From JAYWGN01 sp043778255 (GTDB lineage Bacteria > Bacteroidota > Bacteroidia > Chitinophagales > Chitinophagaceae), in NCBI GenBank assembly GCA_043778255.1, contig JAYWGN010000029.1:1-33670 (forward strand): DNA of 33,670 nucleotides, given 5' to 3'. Within the stretch, counting starts at the first letter, position 1. Each line of letters opens with the position of its first letter. Positions 32,161 to 33,670 of this stretch are shown here, piece after piece. The notes under the pieces were generated by a model. It was not told the origin of the DNA. It made no database searches and saw only the letters and a list, made by a program, of their open reading frames with translations. The translations under genes and the position numbers were made by a program.

Positions 32161-33462
32161 ATGGCTTTATTAAACGAAAATCCTTATTTGCTTTACAGCG
32201 ATGGCGAAGGAAATATATTTGAAGATACTAGTTTGTATGCAATTGGGCGAACTGGCCACGATGCAATACCCGTACCAAATGAAGACTGGATAGAGCTACC
32301 CGATGGTGGCAACTTATACGAACTACCTGGCCGCAAAGGTATTGGACTCGATGTGGAAACTGGCTTAATGCGACTATGCCTCAAGGGCTGGGCTGTTGCA
32401 GCATTTATACCACCTGCTCACACTGGTTTGTTTTTGGCAGCTTATGAAACTGATGCCGATGCTCCTACATTACCTTTATTTTGTTATACTGCAGCAGCTT
32501 GGCATAACGATATTTTTTATGTAACCGCTATACGAATAGAGCAGGATATAAGGCAGGAATGTGCCGGATACGATGACGATAAAATACAAAATGGAGTAGC
32601 TGCATTAACTACCGCTTACCCACACAACCGTTTGGTACAGCACCTTGCCGAAAAATGTTGCAATACCTATACCTGCCCCGCAGCACGTAATTATTTTATG
32701 GGGAGGTGGGAGTGTCCCGTACCTACTAGCCCGGCTTGTAATGCCAATTGTATTGGCTGTATTTCATTTCAGCCAGAGAGTGAAAGTATAGTAAGCACAC
32801 AGGATAGGCTAACCTTTAAACCATCGGCTGAAGAAATAATAGAGTTTACAGTACCACATTTACAAACGGCACCGTACCCATTAATTAGCTTTGGGCAAGG
32901 CTGCGAAGGTGAACCATTACTTATGTGGCAAACTATTGAGCAATCCATACTAGAAATAAGAAAACATACACCTAATGGTAGTATTAATATTAACACCAAT
33001 GGCAGTATGCCCAAAGCTGTAGAAACCTTATGCAAAGCAGGTTTGGATAGTATAAGAGTAAGCACCAACTCGGCTCAAAAAACTATATATGAGGCTTACT
33101 ACCAACCCAATAACTATGTATTTGAAGATATAATAGAAAGCCTAAAAGTAATGGATAAAAATGGTGGATGGAGTTCAATAAATTACTTTGTGTTTCCTGG
33201 TATTACTGATAGTGAGGCGGAGTATGATGCCTTACGAAAACTAATAAGAACTACTAACCTTAAAATGATACAGTGGCGTAATTTTAATATTGATCCTGAT
33301 TGGTATATGGGCCGTATGAATATGGGGGAGCAAGGTGAGGCACTAGGAATAAAGCAATTGATGCAATTGATTCACCAAGAATTTCCTAAAGTAAAATTTG
33401 GTTATTTTAACCCACCTATAGAACGAATTAAAGGAAATTTTGAAATGGCTTTTGCTCATTAA
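32161..33462 (+). CDS. Radical SAM protein with a long N-terminal domain
   Basis: 433 residues. The [4Fe-4S]/SAM motif CNANCIGC (Cys193, Cys197, Cys200; CxxxCxxC) lies almost half-way along, followed by the TIM-barrel elements ISFGQGCEGEPLL (GEP-type SAM contact), ININTNGSMP and GLDSIRVSTNSAQ. The first 190 residues are a separate domain of unknown role, and four cysteines (166, 167, 172, 185) cluster just before the SAM motif and could hold a second cluster or metal. No SPASM-type C-terminal cysteines are visible. It is a single gene with its own promoter and no peptide precursor nearby. The reaction is unknown. Confidence 0.85.
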   Translation: MALLNENPYLLYSDGEGNIFEDTSLYAIGRTGHDAIPVPNEDWIELPDGGNLYELPGRKGIGLDVETGLMRLCLKGWAVAAFIPPAHTGLFLAAYETDADAPTLPLFCYTAAAWHNDIFYVTAIRIEQDIRQECAGYDDDKIQNGVAALTTAYPHNRLVQHLAEKCCNTYTCPAARNYFMGRWECPVPTSPACNANCIGCISFQPESESIVSTQDRLTFKPSAEEIIEFTVPHLQTAPYPLISFGQGCEGEPLLMWQTIEQSILEIRKHTPNGSININTNGSMPKAVETLCKAGLDSIRVSTNSAQKTIYEAYYQPNNYVFEDIIESLKVMDKNGGWSSINYFVFPGITDSEAEYDALRKLIRTTNLKMIQWRNFNIDPDWYMGRMNMGEQGEALGIKQLMQLIHQEFPKVKFGYFNPPIERIKGNFEMAFAH

Positions 33463-33533
33463 ATAATATGATAAATACACTTTGTAGTATAACTTTTAGA
33501 ACCATATTTTAATAATAAATATATATTTACAGT

Positions 33534-33670
33534 ATGAAATTTGTTGATATTAAAAATGATTTAGCATTTCGCAAAATATTTGGAAATGAAAACACAAAAG
33601 AAGTGCTTATTTCTTTTTTGAATGCTATACTAACATTAGCAAATGATAAAAAAATAGTGGAAATAGAAAT
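33534..33670 (+). CDS. N-terminus of an Rpn-family recombination-promoting nuclease/putative transposase (partial)
   Basis: The first 45 residues, running off the window. MKFVDIKNDLAFRKIFGNE and then TKEVLISFLNAIL are the standard opening of the PD-(D/E)XK nuclease family transposase (Rpn/PF12784-like) proteins. The active site is outside the window. TATATTTA (33522-33529) ends 4 bases before the ATG at 33534. It resembles the -7 boxes of other genes here, with A for the final G. Rpn proteins are often repeated in a genome, and a tail of the same kind is at the other edge. Confidence 0.82.
   Translation, partial: MKFVDIKNDLAFRKIFGNENTKEVLISFLNAILTLANDKKIVEIE

Overview
This is about 33.7 kb of low-GC chromosomal DNA, most likely from a member of the Bacteroidota and plausibly of Chitinophagales type. 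Four things point there: promoter-like sites of the TAnnTTTG form instead of sigma70 boxes, almost no Shine-Dalgarno sequences, families typical of the phylum (DUF2851, the 386-residue PurM, a NIF3 protein next to a C4 zinc-ribbon protein, OmpH-like and lipocalin-like lipoproteins), and several N-terminal lipoprotein signals. Codon use leans strongly to ATA, GTA, CTA and AGT. No rRNA, tRNA, CRISPR array, prophage or intact insertion sequence was seen.

Layout. Both edges carry pieces of Rpn-like (PD-(D/E)XK nuclease/transposase) genes: a C-terminal tail at 2-202 and an N-terminus at 33534-33670. Bases 282-7475 hold housekeeping genes: aroE, a convergent kynureninase, a LON-substrate-binding-domain protein, NIF3, a zinc-ribbon coiled-coil protein, recN and a PduO-type cobalamin adenosyltransferase. 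Bases 7587-12569 hold a lipocalin-like lipoprotein, a NatAB-like ABC exporter pair, and a GT2/GT-C glycosyltransferase pair whose reading frames overlap. Bases 12601-13150 hold a RelE/ParE-type toxin and its upstream antitoxin. Bases 13214-15639 hold a minus-strand operon: GH113-like glycosidase, rhodanese, fatty-acid-hydroxylase/sterol-desaturase protein. After a gene-poor gap, 16007-19726 hold a compact redox cluster: DUF547 lipoprotein, FAD/NAD(P) oxidoreductase, and a polytopic membrane protein with two [4Fe-4S] motifs.

The rest is purM, a convergent GT-C-like membrane protein, DUF2851, a minus-strand run (kinase-like protein, OmpH/Skp-like protein, APC amino-acid permease, SGNH hydrolase), a class I fructose-bisphosphate aldolase bracketed by AT-rich repeats, an esterase, a second ABC exporter pair, and a stand-alone radical SAM protein with a long N-terminal domain.

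No complete known defence or biosynthetic system is present. The observations most worth a second look are: the 368-residue protein at 26958-28064, whose motifs fit a protein-kinase-like fold; the three-gene redox cluster; three genes whose TAnnTTTG-like element sits only 5-7 bases before the ATG, suggesting leaderless mRNAs; the radical SAM protein; a GT2 gene with no ATG, GTG or TTG in the right place; and a 29-bp AT-rich repeat present three times around the aldolase gene.
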